Below the pieces are notes generated by a model. It was not told the origin of the DNA, searched no databases, and saw nothing but the letters and a program-made list of their open reading frames with translations. From Corylus avellana (Eukaryota > Streptophyta > Magnoliopsida > Fagales > Betulaceae), in assembly GCF_901000735.1 (NCBI RefSeq), contig NC_081546.1, positions 10,070,254 to 10,134,253 of the forward strand: 64,000 bases of DNA, read 5' to 3'. Positions 1-10,454 of the stretch are shown piece by piece; the first letter of the stretch is position 1; every line of letters begins with the position of its first letter. The translations under genes were made by a program, and so were the position numbers.

Positions 1-110
1 TTCAACTATCCGGGAGTGATATACCTGGTTCTTCTTTAAAATATCTGGGAGTGATATACCCGATTCTTCTTTGAAATATCCAGGGGTGATATACCCGGTT
101 CTTCATTGAA
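1..110. repeat. 36-bp tandem repeat, about three units
   Basis: The motif GGGAGTGATATACC recurs at about 11, 47 and 83, giving a 36-bp period with a few substitutions. It lies downstream of the decayed gypsy gag on the minus strand and is probably part of the non-coding or LTR portion of that retroelement, which runs off the left edge. Confidence 0.75.
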
Positions 111-182
111 TCCCGCTTGACAAACTAAGCTTTAACCTGCAGAATAATCTACAACCATGATATATGAATCTTTCAACGGACT

Positions 183-320
183 AACCTTTGCTTCCCTTTC
201 TCCTTGGGGTAGCTCCTTGTTTTTGTCCAAGGTTTTCTCCTTGTCTCCGGGAATGAACCTTTGCTCCCCTTTCACCTCGGAGTAGCTCCATGTTTTTGTC
301 CAAGGTTTTCTCCTTGTCAT
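183..320. repeat. 74-bp tandem duplication
   Basis: A block starting ACCTTTGCT and ending TTCTCCTTGTC occurs at 183 and again at 257 with a few differences. It belongs to the same retroelement remnant. I see no gene between 1 and 530. Confidence 0.7.
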
Positions 321-532
321 GTCTACCAAAGAGTAATTGTCAAAAGGGGTCTTCGGAGGACTGAGGACACTCCAATGCTTAAATCAGCATTACTCTTTAT
401 TCAAATCAAATTTATCATTGAAAGACAATCAAATAATAAAAGCATAAAAGCATAAATAAACCAAACTCTAGGTGTACTATTGATAGTACTTCTTCAGATG
501 CTTCGCATTCCTTGCTATTTCCTGTCACTGCT

Positions 533-2155
533 TCACCCGATCCTGGAAGTAGTCTTCCTTGTGGAGTTAGTCTTTCCTCTATCGGTGAATCCTCCAGCTA
601 TCATCCAGATCTCACCTATCACATCCTGGTGTCTCAAATCTCCGCGTTGTCGGCTCCGGCTCCTTTCTCTTCCTCTGTTACCATGCTCCTGGGGTTCATC
701 TTCCCGGGGATGGTTCTCCCGGCCTCTTCCATCTTGGCGTGGGTGGTCCCGTGGATGGTATTCCCGGGCATGGCAGTCCTGGTTATTCCTTGGTTGATCC
801 CTCTGACCCCCCAAGAATTGAATCAACTTACCATTCTTGATAAATTTTTCTATCAATAGCCTCAAGGCTATACATCCTTTGGTGTAGTGACCTCTAGCCT
901 CATGAAAATCACAATATCGATCATTTTTCTTCTCTGGAGGATTGCCCGGTATCTTTGGTGGCCGGACAAACTCTGGATCTTTTTTGATCTCCATCAACAC
1001 CTCTGACATCTTAGCATTGAGAGGCGTGAAATCATAGTCTTGATACTTCTTCTTTGAAGGTTTATGTTTCTCTACTACCTTCTGGGTCTCCTTCTTCATA
1101 TCTTCTTCTTGTCCCGAATGTCTCGTGCTATCTATTACCTTTAGAACATCAGCCTCATTGATGAACTCTTGTACCTTGCTCATCAATTCCTATAGATTGC
1201 TCGGTGATTTCCACGCCATCTTCCTCATCACTGGCTCTTTGGTCAAGAGTCCATGATAAATCGCCGAGTATATTAGGTCATCTGAGGGTTCTTCAATTTC
1301 TGTCTTCTCTAGGTTGAACCGAGTTATGAATTGCTTCAGGGTTTCATCACTGCGCTGCTTCAGAGTCAGCAAATAGGACGGTGGTTTTTTTCGGATCCGT
1401 GAAGTCATAAACTTAGTTAAGGGAAGGCCCTACAAGCCACCTCATCTGGGATACCAAGGAGGTGCACATGTGATCGAAAATCTTCCAAGTGTTCGACTGG
1501 ATCTCCAACCCCCTTATAACTCATCATAGGAGGAGCCTTGAATTTTTCAGGCAACCGGTATTTGTCCACATGTGGGGAAAAAGGTGAACCGGTTCCCTGC
1601 AACATCTTCTCCACAAAGGTGTCCTTCCCTTTATTCTTCCGCTCCATCTCTAGGTTGGTGAACCTCTTGTCAAACTCTGCCATCCTTCGGTTGAGTTCGT
1701 CATCTCTATCTTGGGTACCACTGATTTTGCTATCATTCACCCGATTTTCCTCCTTTCGGCTTGCATGCTACTTGAAGTTGTCTTCTTGGTGTCCTCCTCT
1801 TGGATGATTATGAGTACTAACACGGCTGATGTGCTCTTCTTCGTCCCGCCTACCACGGGTTTTCTCACGATGAGAGTGCGTTTTGCCGTGTTAGGGCTTC
1901 GATTTGCGCTGCCATTGCCGCAAAGTGTTCAGGATCTCCCATTTCCGGTTGACGGGGAGGTGTGTTGTGTTGAACTGATCCCTGTTGAACTATGGGATCA
2001 ACAAGGTTGATGCTGATAACTAGATCTATTGGATCAATCTGGCCGGCGTGAATGACCGGTTGAACTATGGGATCAACAGGGTTGATGCTGATAATTGGAT
2101 CTATTGGATCAATCTGGCCGGCGTGAATGACCGGTTTCGGATTAGGCTGGACCAA
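533..2155 (-). pseudogene. Ty3/gypsy retrotransposon gag, frameshifted
   Basis: Four minus-strand reading frames (2155-1865, 1740-1417, 1408-1190, 1186-533) read in order as one broken gag. The 1740-1417 piece has the run around YRLPEKFKAPPM that opens many plant gypsy gags. The 1408-1190 piece is the core gag domain (RIRKKPPSYLLTLKQRSDE). The last piece ends with a zinc-knuckle-like CDFHEARGHYTKGC, the form seen in Tat/Ogre-type gags. Gag packages the element's RNA. No protease or polymerase follows toward position 1, so this is gag only. Frameshifts or stops separate the pieces, so it is not functional. Family assignment is confident; lineage is inference. Confidence 0.8.
1986..2135 (-). 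repeat. 75-bp in-frame tandem duplication in gag N-terminus
   Basis: TGAACTATGGGATCAACA starts at 1986 and again at 2061, a 75-bp period. On the minus strand each unit encodes 25 residues with the core HAGQIDPID. A whole number of codons was duplicated, so the frame survived. Confidence 0.8.
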
Positions 2156-2362
2156 TGGACCAACATGGTTGGCTATTTCCGTTCGTGACTATCGAATTGC
2201 AGTGCTTCCCGATCACATTGTGACCACCATGGTGGGATTTTTTCTTCCCTTTTGTTTTTTCCTTTTCTTCTTATCCGGGATAGAGTATCCCCAAAATGTA
2301 ATAATTTAGAATAAGAATTACCTTATTCTCATAACCAATCAAAACCAAACTTGGAATTTAAA

Positions 2363-2490
2363 CCAGAATAGCCTATTCCTAAACTAGAATAGGAATATAA
2401 GCTTAAATCAAGGTAACCTATTCTTAAACCAGAATAGGAATATAAACTTAAATCAAGATAAGCTATTCCAAAACCAAAACGGGAATATAA
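2363..2490. repeat. 45-bp tandem repeat
   Basis: AGAATAGGAATATAA recurs at 2386 and 2431 with a related unit on either side. It lies upstream of the gag on the minus strand, where the LTR or leader would be expected. The rest of 2156-2568 shows no coding capacity. Confidence 0.6.
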
Positions 2491-2590
2491 ATGAATAAGA
2501 CAAACCTGTTGCCAAACACCAATTTTCTTCTCCAAATTCCTCCAACGTACGGCCCTTCACGTGCTATTATATATATATATATATATATAT

Positions 2591-2690
2591 NNNNNNNNNN
2601 NNNNNNNNNNNNNNNNNNNNNNNNNNNNNNNNNNNNNNNNNNNNNNNNNNNNNNNNNNNNNNNNNNNNNNNNNNNNNNNNNNNNNNNNNN
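2591..2690. other. Assembly gap of 100 N
   Basis: Exactly 100 N follow an (AT)n run. The size is a placeholder. The assembler probably stopped in the TA microsatellite at the edge of the viral locus. Confidence 0.98.
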
Positions 2691-2726
2691 TATTTATTTA
2701 TTTCTGAAACATATAATATATATATT

Positions 2727-2774
2727 TAAAAGAAATTCCTGACGTGCCAAATATGGCACGTCGGGATTTCTTTT
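2727..2774. repeat. Hairpin with ~20-bp arms
   Basis: AAAAGAAATTCC and GACGTGCCA pair with TGGCACGTC and GGATTTCTTTT around an AATA loop, with one mismatch. This is probably the core or tip of a small foldback element. 2775-3130 is T/C-rich non-coding sequence with imperfect repeats of TTCTTCTTCTCTCCC; I see no gene in it. A TTTATTTATTTCTGAAACATA block is repeated at 2693 and 3131. Confidence 0.6.
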
Positions 2775-3170
2775 ATTTTATTTTTTTATTTTTGTCTTCA
2801 TTATTCTTCTTCTCTCCCTTTCTTAATTAATTCATTCTTCTTCTCTCCCTTTTTTTTTTCTCTCTCTGCACATAGGCTTCTATTCTTCTAATTTTTTTTT
2901 TTCCTTTTCTTTTTCCTCCCCCAAGTTTCAACACACCGTAGTGTGCACGTACAGTACCTTGCAATTTTTTTTTCCTTCTCTCTCTGCACGCTAGCTTCTA
3001 GCTATCTTCTTCATTTTAATTTTTTTTTTTTTTTTAATTCTTGTGATGAAACTAGCACGTTAGAATCTAACATAAAAAAAAAAAGGTGAATATATATAAT
3101 ATAAATAAACCTAATATAAAAAATATATATTTATTTATTTATTTCTGAAACATATATATACTTGGTAAGG

Positions 3171-3958
3171 GAAGGGGAAACCCGATTTAACTCAACAAAA
3201 AATAAATTTTGGGAGTAGGGGAGGGTCATGTATTTTGACGACGTCCGGTCGTACTTGACAGGGGGTTTCTGGGAAGGATCCGCAAAGGGATCATAGGGGG
3301 CAGCAAGAGTGCTGGAATATGAAACCTGGGAACCAGGACAAAAAGGGGTGAATCTGTTGGTTAGGGCAACAGATGAAAATGGTAATGGGGAAGCAGTGGG
3401 AACAATGGAAGACTCTGACTTGATGGTCAGAGCCTTGGAAGTAACTTTCTCTTTTTCTTTTTTGCCTGCCATGGTGGCACTGCAAAATTTCAAAAGGAAA
3501 GAAATCAGGAATAAAGATGCAAAAATCTTTAAAATATCACAAAATAATTTTAAAATTATTTTGATGCAAAATAAAACAGTTATAATAGTATGCGCCATGT
3601 GATGGGTGCAGGTATGAACAGTAGGTAAAACACGACCGTCAGGGGGAGTGTTTAAACAAGATAAAGTCCTAATGGGAGTAGGGTACTCATCAGACTCTAG
3701 TCCTGAAAACCTATTAATCAACCTATTAATATCAATCTCAAATTTGGAAAAGAACTCAAACTGAATTTTAGTACCAAATTTGACAGCAGAAACACCAATC
3801 TCATCAACAGAAAATGGATAAAGCAAAGAAAGAAAAGGCATGCCAAGAATTACTTTTTCTTTCATGTTTTTAACAAGAACAGCAGAAGTATGAAAGCGAA
3901 CATCCTTTTGACAAATATGAATGTTACCGAGCTCATACTTGATATGCAACTTATTTCC
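3171..3958 (-). pseudogene. Inverted endogenous pararetrovirus fragment: protease C-terminus and ORF2 N-terminus
   Basis: Read on the minus strand from 3958. The first part matches the C-terminal half of the protease at 9960-10170 (shared VLVKNM and LLYPFSV). The catalytic DSG is missing because the copy starts downstream of it. A short non-coding stretch follows, then an ORF2 start (ATG at 3472-3470) opening with MAGKKEKEKV, close to MARKKDKEKT at 10455. The ORF2 part runs to about NLFFVELNR and stops at a TATATATAT junction at 3170. Both edges abut TA repeats. There is no polymerase between protease and ORF2, exactly as in the larger copy. It is a decayed viral insertion and not a host gene. 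Confidence 0.85.

Positions 3959-3960
<2 letters not shown>

Positions 3961-4035
<75 letters not shown>
3961..4035. repeat. (TA)n microsatellite between inverted viral pieces
   Basis: About 75 bp of TA dinucleotides separate the minus-strand viral fragment from the plus-strand unit. Similar short TA tracts lie at 3161-3170 and 11277-11293, at the outer edges of the locus. TA-repeat flanks are known for endogenous caulimovirids such as the rice tungro-like sequences. Confidence 0.95.
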
Positions 4036-4036
<1 letters not shown>

Positions 4037-4038
<2 letters not shown>

Positions 4039-4970
4039 CTCCAAATTTTCATTGGATTCCTGAACATTCGCAGAAAAATTTGGCTTTTTATTTTGCTGTT
4101 TTAAAGCAGACTGATTCTGTCTCTTTCAAGTCTATTCCTGACAGGCTTAATCCAAATAAGATACTTTATCATAGTGTCTATTTCAAACGGATTATATCTG
4201 AAAAGGAATGGGGCAACCATCCCTCTGTCACGAGATCCCTTAACGGATTTTCGATTCCTTGTACCTATTATGATTATGTCGATGCCTGGTTTAAATTTTT
4301 ACTTTACCAAACCTCTGTCTTTGATCATTCTTGGTTTGTTAATTTCGATAAGAATTTTACCGGTATCTTCCCCCTTTGGTTTGCCAAATGGTGGAACCAA
4401 TTTGGTTTGATTCCTGATATCCTTTCCCTCCAGTTAGTTGAAGCTTTCCAACTATTTAAGAACAGCTACAAAGTTGATTCTTATGGTGCCAAGTTTCCAA
4501 CTATTCTTTATTTTTTCAATAAATACAAAATTCCATGGATTCTGAAATGGAATTACCACCTGTCTGATGACAAGATTCAACGACAATGGTTTATCAAATG
4601 GTGGGATAAATGCTCACTAACTGATGACATTGTCCTCTCTGTCAAAGGCATGTCTCAGAACCTCAAGGCCCAGCCACTAACGGCTAAACCCCCTCTCCTT
4701 GTCACCCCCAGTATATTTTCTTCTCCAAAAGAAGAAAAAGAAGTTTCTCCTGCTTCTACCCCCTCATCCAGTTCTTCCAAGAAGAAATCTTCTTCCAAAA
4801 AAGAGAAGATTAAAGCCCTTCTTGCTGCCCTTGATGATGATTCTGACAACGACGAAGAAGACGAAAAGTCCGCATCGTCCCAGAAGAAGTCTCTCCTGAA
4901 TCCCCTCCAGAATCCCTACTATGAGGATACTCAAGAATACTATCCTTATCCAGGGATTGAAGATATGTAA
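4037..4970 (+). pseudogene. Pararetrovirus ORF2, C-terminal part
   Basis: An open frame of 311 codons continues from the junction at PPNFHWIPEH to a TAA-type stop at 4968-4970. It has a Trp/aromatic-rich central region (WFAKWWNQFG, WFIKWWDKC), then a Ser/Lys-rich stretch and an acidic tail (LDDDSDNDEEDEK) ending PYPGIEDM. Its N-terminal part lies at the other end of the unit, at 10455-10814. Proteins of this kind form the last ORF of florendovirus-like endogenous viruses; their function is unknown. A start is missing here only because the circle was opened inside the gene. The upstream TA tract is read through as a run of I and Y and is not part of the protein. Confidence 0.8.
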
Positions 4971-5113
4971 AAGACCTCTGACGGCTCCTATGTTGGTCCC
5001 TAACGACCACAAGGTCCTCAAGAAAAATAACTGGAACCTTTCCACTGACGGGTCGTTTTCAGTTCACTGTCCATAAATGACAGCAAAAGAAGTTTGGTGA
5101 TTTCAAACGGGTC

Positions 5114-5301
5114 ACTGTTCAGATTGTCTTCGAAGTTACTGTGCAAAATCACTGCTCACTTTTTACTGTTCATTGTCCGGACGACACTGTTCAACTTCAC
5201 TGTTCATGTTTTGTCTGCCGACACTACAGTGCCGACAGCTACTGTTCAATCAGGCGACTTTCACTGTTCAAGATTGGCATCAAACGTGCCACTACTGTTC
5301 A
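5114..5301 (+). promoter_or_regulatory. Seven ACTGTTCA octamers upstream of the viral TATA box
   Basis: Exact ACTGTTCA occurs at 5114, 5165, 5186, 5199, 5241, 5263 and 5294, always in the same orientation, within 188 bp. The last copy is 80 bp upstream of TATATAA. TGACG cores (as-1-like) also occur nearby, for example at 5046 and 5317. The spacing and position suggest repeated activator sites in the viral intergenic promoter. Which factor binds is unknown. Confidence 0.6.
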
Positions 5302-5380
5302 CATGTGACCGCACTGACGCGACGCCAGCTTTTACTATTTTGTAATTGATTGTATTTTGTTTTATGCTTTGTAATCAGCC

Positions 5381-5387
5381 TATATAA
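5381..5387 (+). promoter_or_regulatory. TATA box of the pararetroviral promoter
   Basis: GCCTATATAACAGG lies in the intergenic region between the end of ORF2 (4970) and the primer site (5740). This is where caulimovirids place the promoter of their full-length transcript. Transcription would begin near 5410. Confidence 0.65.
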
Positions 5388-5739
5388 CAGGCTCCCCTCC
5401 CCCATTGTAAGGCAGCAGTTTTTCTAGAGGTTATTTAGAGTCTCTAGAGCTCTTCCTCAGAAATCTTCTTGCCATTCCCCTGTCTCTTACTTCAGTAAGC
5501 ACTAACGCTTTCTTCTGTAAGCCTATCTTTAATCTGTAACGATTTTAAGTTCTTTAACGAACTTTTATCAAGATTTGTTTATTTTATCTCCTGTCTTTTA
5601 TATCTTTGATTTATCAACTGTCATACCGCCTTCTTGGACAGTTCTATCTGCTTTTTTTAATTATCATTATATGCACGTACATCCCTCTCCCCTACACCTT
5701 GCATCTATATGCATACTGCGCTTTCACCCCCCCTCGTCT

Positions 5740-5751
5740 TGGTATCAGAGC
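5740..5751 (+). other. Primer binding site for initiator tRNA-Met
   Basis: TGGTATCAGAGC is the complement of the 3' end of plant initiator tRNA-Met, used to prime minus-strand DNA synthesis in caulimovirids and many LTR retrotransposons. No LTR precedes it. It lies about 330 bases after the presumed transcript start, and a non-coding leader of about 400 bases follows. Confidence 0.85.
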
Positions 5752-6153
5752 CCTAAGAGTTGCGATCTCTTTGCTGCTTGATGTACACCATGCTCTCCTT
5801 TTTGCCCCTTGAGTATTGTCTTGCTCTTCTCCTCTTTGCTTACCCCCTGTTAACCTTTCTCTGTGTCGAGATCCTAGCTGTTGGTTGGTAGTCCACCACC
5901 CTGTCAGTGCAGTTTGCCTACCACCCCGTTACTACAGTTGTCGAGGTACCTGTAAGTCCCGCTTAAGCCTGGGTTTGGCGTCTAGGGCGTCAAGGGTATG
6001 TGTAGCGCTGTTTCGCGGCCAAGGGTATGTGTGGATAAACCTAGCGTCTAGGAAGGAGATCCTTAGGAAGTTTACCCAGTGAGTGAGTACCTAGGATGAG
6101 ATCCTTTAAGACTTTACCTAGTGTGTAATTTTGAGTTTAGTTTGTGTGTCAAA

Positions 6154-6924
6154 ATGTGGAGATCTAATTCTTCTGTCAGCTCTAATTCCAGTTTGCCACC
6201 GGACGTGGTTAACTTTGAAAATTTTTCTGTTGAATCTGATAATAATTTATGTTTTGATAAATGGAACATCCCTAAGCTGGATGCTAAGGATGTTTACACT
6301 ACTTCTTGGTTCAAATCTTCTTTTAAATCTTAATTTTCTGTCAAAACTGTCGAACAAACCTTTGCTATTACCGGCAAAGATCAAACTATAACCCTGTTCA
6401 ACAAGAGGTTCATTAACGACTCTCTTGCTAAAGGTTATAGGTTTTTGCATGTTGGTTGTGTTCAAGTTGCAGTCAAGCCATTGACTCGACTTGGTATTAA
6501 TGCTTCTATTTTGCTTTGCTTGCGTGACGCAAGATTTCTTGATTTTAAAACCAGTATACTTGGAATGATTCAATCTTCCTTGTTTGTTGGTCCTGTCCAT
6601 TTTGATGTCTTCCCCAACATTTCTCTTGCTTTGTTTGATTTGCATATTTTAAAAGCTTTGACGCTTAATATTCTGTCTTCTGGTTATAACATGGAAGAAG
6701 GTAGCAGACCCCTTGACCTTGCTATCATCTATCGTGTTTATTATAAATTGATAAAGACAAATCTAGATCCACTAGTTGTGATCAAGAATTCAGGTGAATC
6801 AACTTTGTTAATTCAAAGTTCTACTCAGAATGCAAAAATCAAAACTCCAAAAATGATTCGCTTGATGAGATTGACCTCCCCAATGAGTGGCTTTTGGAAG
6901 GTGTTGCAAAACCTTCTCGAGTAG
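6154..6924 (+). pseudogene. Pararetrovirus movement protein (30K superfamily), broken
   Basis: The start ATG is taken at 6154 (MWRSNSS). An in-frame TAA at 6331-6333 interrupts it, after which the same frame continues to 6924. Seen motifs include HVGCVQVAVKPL, LRDARF (with the conserved Asp of 30K proteins), GPVHFDVFPN and IIYRVYYK. 30K proteins move virus through plasmodesmata. Near 6840 the natural continuation shifts to another frame (6894 onward). The stop and the frameshift make it non-functional. It would be the N-terminal domain of the viral polyprotein. Confidence 0.82.
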
Positions 6925-8250
6925 TTAACGATGCCTCTAATCTTGATTACATCCAACAATACATGGATGGATCTGTCAAAATCAATTTTTCTAATTTAGG
7001 ACTTTCCAGCAGGATTGAACGTCCGCTATATGAAAGGCCTCTGTTGGTTAACGAACGAAGGAATTCTTTTACGGGTTCAACAACCTCAGAAGGATTTCGT
7101 CGTCGTGATAAAGATGTGGACGAGTCACTTAACACCTCTCCTCCTCTTTGCCCTATTAACCCTGATTTGAAACTCAAAGGAATTTCTACCGATTCCCAAG
7201 TTTCTTCTGCTTTTTACTCTACTAGAAATCATCCCCTAACGGATGACGAAGGTAGATCTACTTCTCCTTCTGCTTCTGATTTTGATGCTCCTCTTCCCAC
7301 TGCTCCTCATCAATGTAATGTTATCACCTCTACCTCTCCAATCAAAGATTTCTTTTCTGTCATTGATTGGCCTGCTTTGTCAAAAGATTTCTTGTCAAAA
7401 GAAAATCGTGCTCTTCGGCATGCTTTTTCGTGCCAAATATTCTTCCAAGGAACAAGATCTCATCAAAGTCAAATGGACTGAGATGATGATTGAGTCCCAA
7501 AAACATATTTTATTTTTTGATTATCTTCAAAAACATTTCCCTGTCGATAATGTTTTGAATGTCGTCAAAAAGAATTTTGTCAAAGAAGATAAATCTGTCA
7601 TCAAATCTTCTCATCCTCCTCTTGAAAATACTCTTCTTAATGTCAACAAAATGGTTGTCAAATGTTCCCCTTTCAAAACTCATGATAAGGATCCTATTAA
7701 TAACGATAGGAGAATTATCGAACAAAATAATTTTTGTGCTCAATCTTTGCATATTTTAGGACAACAATTGGACCGTATCGAAGAGAAACTCCCCTCTCTC
7801 TCTTCTGATCCAAAAGTTTCCTCTGCTCCTCCAAAGATTGAAAAACCCCTAATCTCTCTTCCTGATTTGTCAAAACCTTCTGGTTTGAAAACAACTTCTC
7901 AAATGAACCTTGAGAAAGTCAACAAATTGCTTTCTGAATTGACTACTGCTCATGCCAGTTCTTCTGGACAAAATTTTGTTATCAAAAAAGTTTCTTCTTC
8001 TGATTCTGAAACTTCTTCTCAAGAATCCACTGATTCTGACATCAGAATTCTTGAACAAAACTTTGGAAAGATTGAAATGGAGCCAAAACTCCAAAGGATC
8101 TATGACGGATCTAAACCCTTCAATCTTACAAAGAATTTTTATTCCAAACCGACTCCTCCTGATTTACAATTCGAGGAAATGTTTCTCCATTCCCAATTCT
8201 CTGTGTCTGCTGATAAATTGTATGAATGGAATATTGACGGTTTGTCTTAG
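6894..8250 (+). pseudogene. Pararetrovirus polyprotein, linker between movement and coat domains
   Basis: Two overlapping frames (6894-7481 and then the frame ending at 8250) carry this part, with a frameshift near 7420-7440. The sequence is low-complexity and Ser/Lys/Asp-rich, with a possible helical stretch (HILGQQLDRIEEKLPSL), as expected for the region between movement protein and coat protein. A TAG at 8248-8250 separates it from the coat domain, which continues in the same frame (QELFNKMNHM). The only specific evidence is position and continuity. Confidence 0.65.
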
Positions 8251-9168
8251 CAAGAACTGTTCAATAAGATGAATCATATGTCCATGGTTGCTAATGCCTA
8301 TCTCACGAATCACAATAAAAGCCAAGCTGATATTGTGGATTTACTTGCTACTGGGTTTTCTGGTATTCTTAGAAATTGGTGGGATAATTATCTCACTGAA
8401 GATCGAAGAGATCAGATCAGGAAAGCAGTAAAGAGTGATGAAGAAGGACTACCCATTTTCGATGAGAAAATTGGCATGGGTGAACCTGATGGTGTTAATT
8501 CCCTGATCTATACAATTATCAAACATTTTGTCGGAACTCCTTCCAATATCACTTCCCGAATTTCTGATTATTTGAACAATCTTCGATGCCCTACTATGTC
8601 TGACTATAGATGGTATCAAGATGTTTTTCTTTCTCGTGTCATGGTTAGACCTGATAGTCAAAAACCTTATTGGAAAGAAAAGTTCATTGACGGATTGCCT
8701 TCATTATTTGCTCACAAAGTCAAAGATGAATTGATCAATACTGACACTGGTCTCATCGATTTTGAAAACTTAACTTATGGTGATTTGTTTTCAACTGTCA
8801 AAAAACTTGGCATTAAGATGTGCATCGATCAAAAGATGATCAGACAGCAGCTTAAAAACGCCAAGAAAGCTAAGTATGAAATGGGAAATTTTTGTGAACA
8901 GTTTGGATTACCTCCTATCGCTCCATCCAAAATGCATAGGAAAAAATATAAAGCTCTCATGAAATCATCCCCTCCATATTACAATAATAACATGAAAAGA
9001 AAATTTAATAAACCTAAATTTTCTAAACCTCCTCTAAACGGAGTAAAGAATCTAAATTTGAAAAATATTTTTCAAAAAATAGATGTTTCAATTGTGGAGA
9101 AACAGGTCACTATGCTGACAAGTGCCCAAAACCTCCCAAAAAGATTAAAAAAGAAATTAATGCTTTAA
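8251..9168 (+). pseudogene. Pararetrovirus coat protein domain
   Basis: The frame from 8269 carries the caulimovirid coat signature: GFSGILRNWWDNYLT, then LRCPTMSDYRWYQDVFLSRV, then a basic stretch leading to a zinc knuckle. The capsid protein packages the viral nucleic acid. A frameshift at about 9075 puts the zinc knuckle in another frame, so the ORF ends in unrelated residues. No other stop is seen inside the core. Confidence 0.82.
9082..9130 (+). pseudogene. Coat protein zinc knuckle (CCHC)
   Basis: In the shifted frame the bases read RCFNCGETGHYADKCP, a canonical CX2CX4HX4C nucleic-acid-binding knuckle. The same frame runs on through acidic residues to a second Cys-rich cluster (GCTDVCCNSKTCCLN, about 9317-9361). 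That resembles the second cysteine motif of badna- and florendovirus polyproteins. Confidence 0.82.
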
Positions 9169-9324
9169 ACATCAATGACGATGAAAAGCAAAAAATCTTT
9201 AAAATCTTTCAAAACAATGCCTTTTCAGACTATTCTTCTGATAATGATCTTCTTGAATCATCTGATTCAGAATATCGATCTGCCTCAGAAATTTCTGAAA
9301 ACTGTTTTCAAATTGGTTGCACTG

Positions 9325-10170
9325 ATGTCTGCTGCAATTCAAAAACCTGCTGTCTTAACGAAATCAGAAGAACAAGAAGATTTGCTTCTTACCTTGATTT
9401 CAAAAATTGAAAACCCTGATTTGAAAGAAGAGTATCTTAAAAAACTTAAGAAACTCATGACCAAAGATGTTGTTGAAAAACCTGTCGGCACTATTTCTCT
9501 TGAAGATACCTTGAAATGGTTTTCAAAACAAAAAACCAAGGTAGTTACTATCTCAGATTTGCAGCATGAGATTAGTAACATCAAGAAAGATATTGTCAAC
9601 TTGCAAATTGCTTTGCAAAATGTCAATCATGAAAACAAAGATTTACAACAAAAGCTTTTGCTTTTAAATCTTAAACAAATTTTTCCTGGAAGTATTTCTG
9701 ATAACGAAATAACTTCTGAGCATGATGATGAAGAATCCTGTCATAAATCTTTGTCCAATGAGATTAAGATTGTCAGTATGATCAGCAAATTTGTCCCTCC
9801 GAGATGGTATTCAAATGTCAGAATTACCATTTCTCCTGATTATTCTTTTGATGTTTTTGCTTTGATTGATTCCGGTTCTGACTTGAATTGCATTCAAGAA
9901 GGTTTCATTCCCAGCAAATATTTTGAAAAATCCACACAACGGTTGCATTCAGCCAGTGGAAGCAAATTGCATATTGATTTTGAATTAAAAAATGCATATG
10001 TCTGTTTTGATAATATTCATTTTCATATTCCTACTGTGCTTGTCAAAAACATGGATAAAAGGGTAATTCTTAGTATGCCTTTTCTTGCTTTACTTTATCC
10101 ATTTTCTGTCAACAAAATTGGTGTTTCAACTATTAAATTTGATGTTAATATTCAAATACCTTTTGCGTAA
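9325..10170 (+). pseudogene. Pararetrovirus aspartic protease region
   Basis: This is the relevant part of an open frame running 9175-10170. A coiled-coil-like stretch (DLQHEISNIKKDIVNLQIAL) precedes a retropepsin-like domain with ALIDSGSDLNCIQ, whose DSG triad is the catalytic motif, and the downstream VILSMPFLALLYPF. In Caulimoviridae this protease is followed directly by reverse transcriptase and RNase H. Here a stop comes at 10168-10170 and then about 280 bases with no polymerase motif before ORF2. The region upstream of about 9325 in this frame is antiphase to the coat Cys cluster and is probably not native. Confidence 0.8.
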
Positions 10171-10454
10171 AAATTTGAAATTGATGTTAATAGGTTGGAT
10201 ATTAAATTTAGACAGTCCTTAGATCTAGAAACGGATGAGGACCCTATTACCATCAGAGTGTTGTCTTGTCTAAACACCCCCCTAACGGTCGTGTTTACCC
10301 AGAATACTTTGATCATACCTATCCCTGTCATATGGCGCATATTATTATTTCTGTTTTACAAAGAATAATTTTGACGTTATTCTGCATATATTTTATAAAG
10401 GTTTTCACCTTTTTTATTTTAATTATGTTCCTTTTGAATTTTTGCAGTGCCACC

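Noticed and set aside
1..110. CRISPR-like direct repeats
   Set aside because: 36-bp period repeats are contiguous with no unique spacers; the window is a plant nuclear genome.
3309..3602. 97-residue plus-strand ORF
   Set aside because: It is antisense to the viral ORF2 start and spacer.
5740..5751. Reading the viral unit as an LTR retrotransposon because of its tRNA-Met primer site
   Set aside because: No LTR precedes the site, no integrase is present, the movement and coat domains are of Caulimoviridae type, and the segment is a circular permutation.
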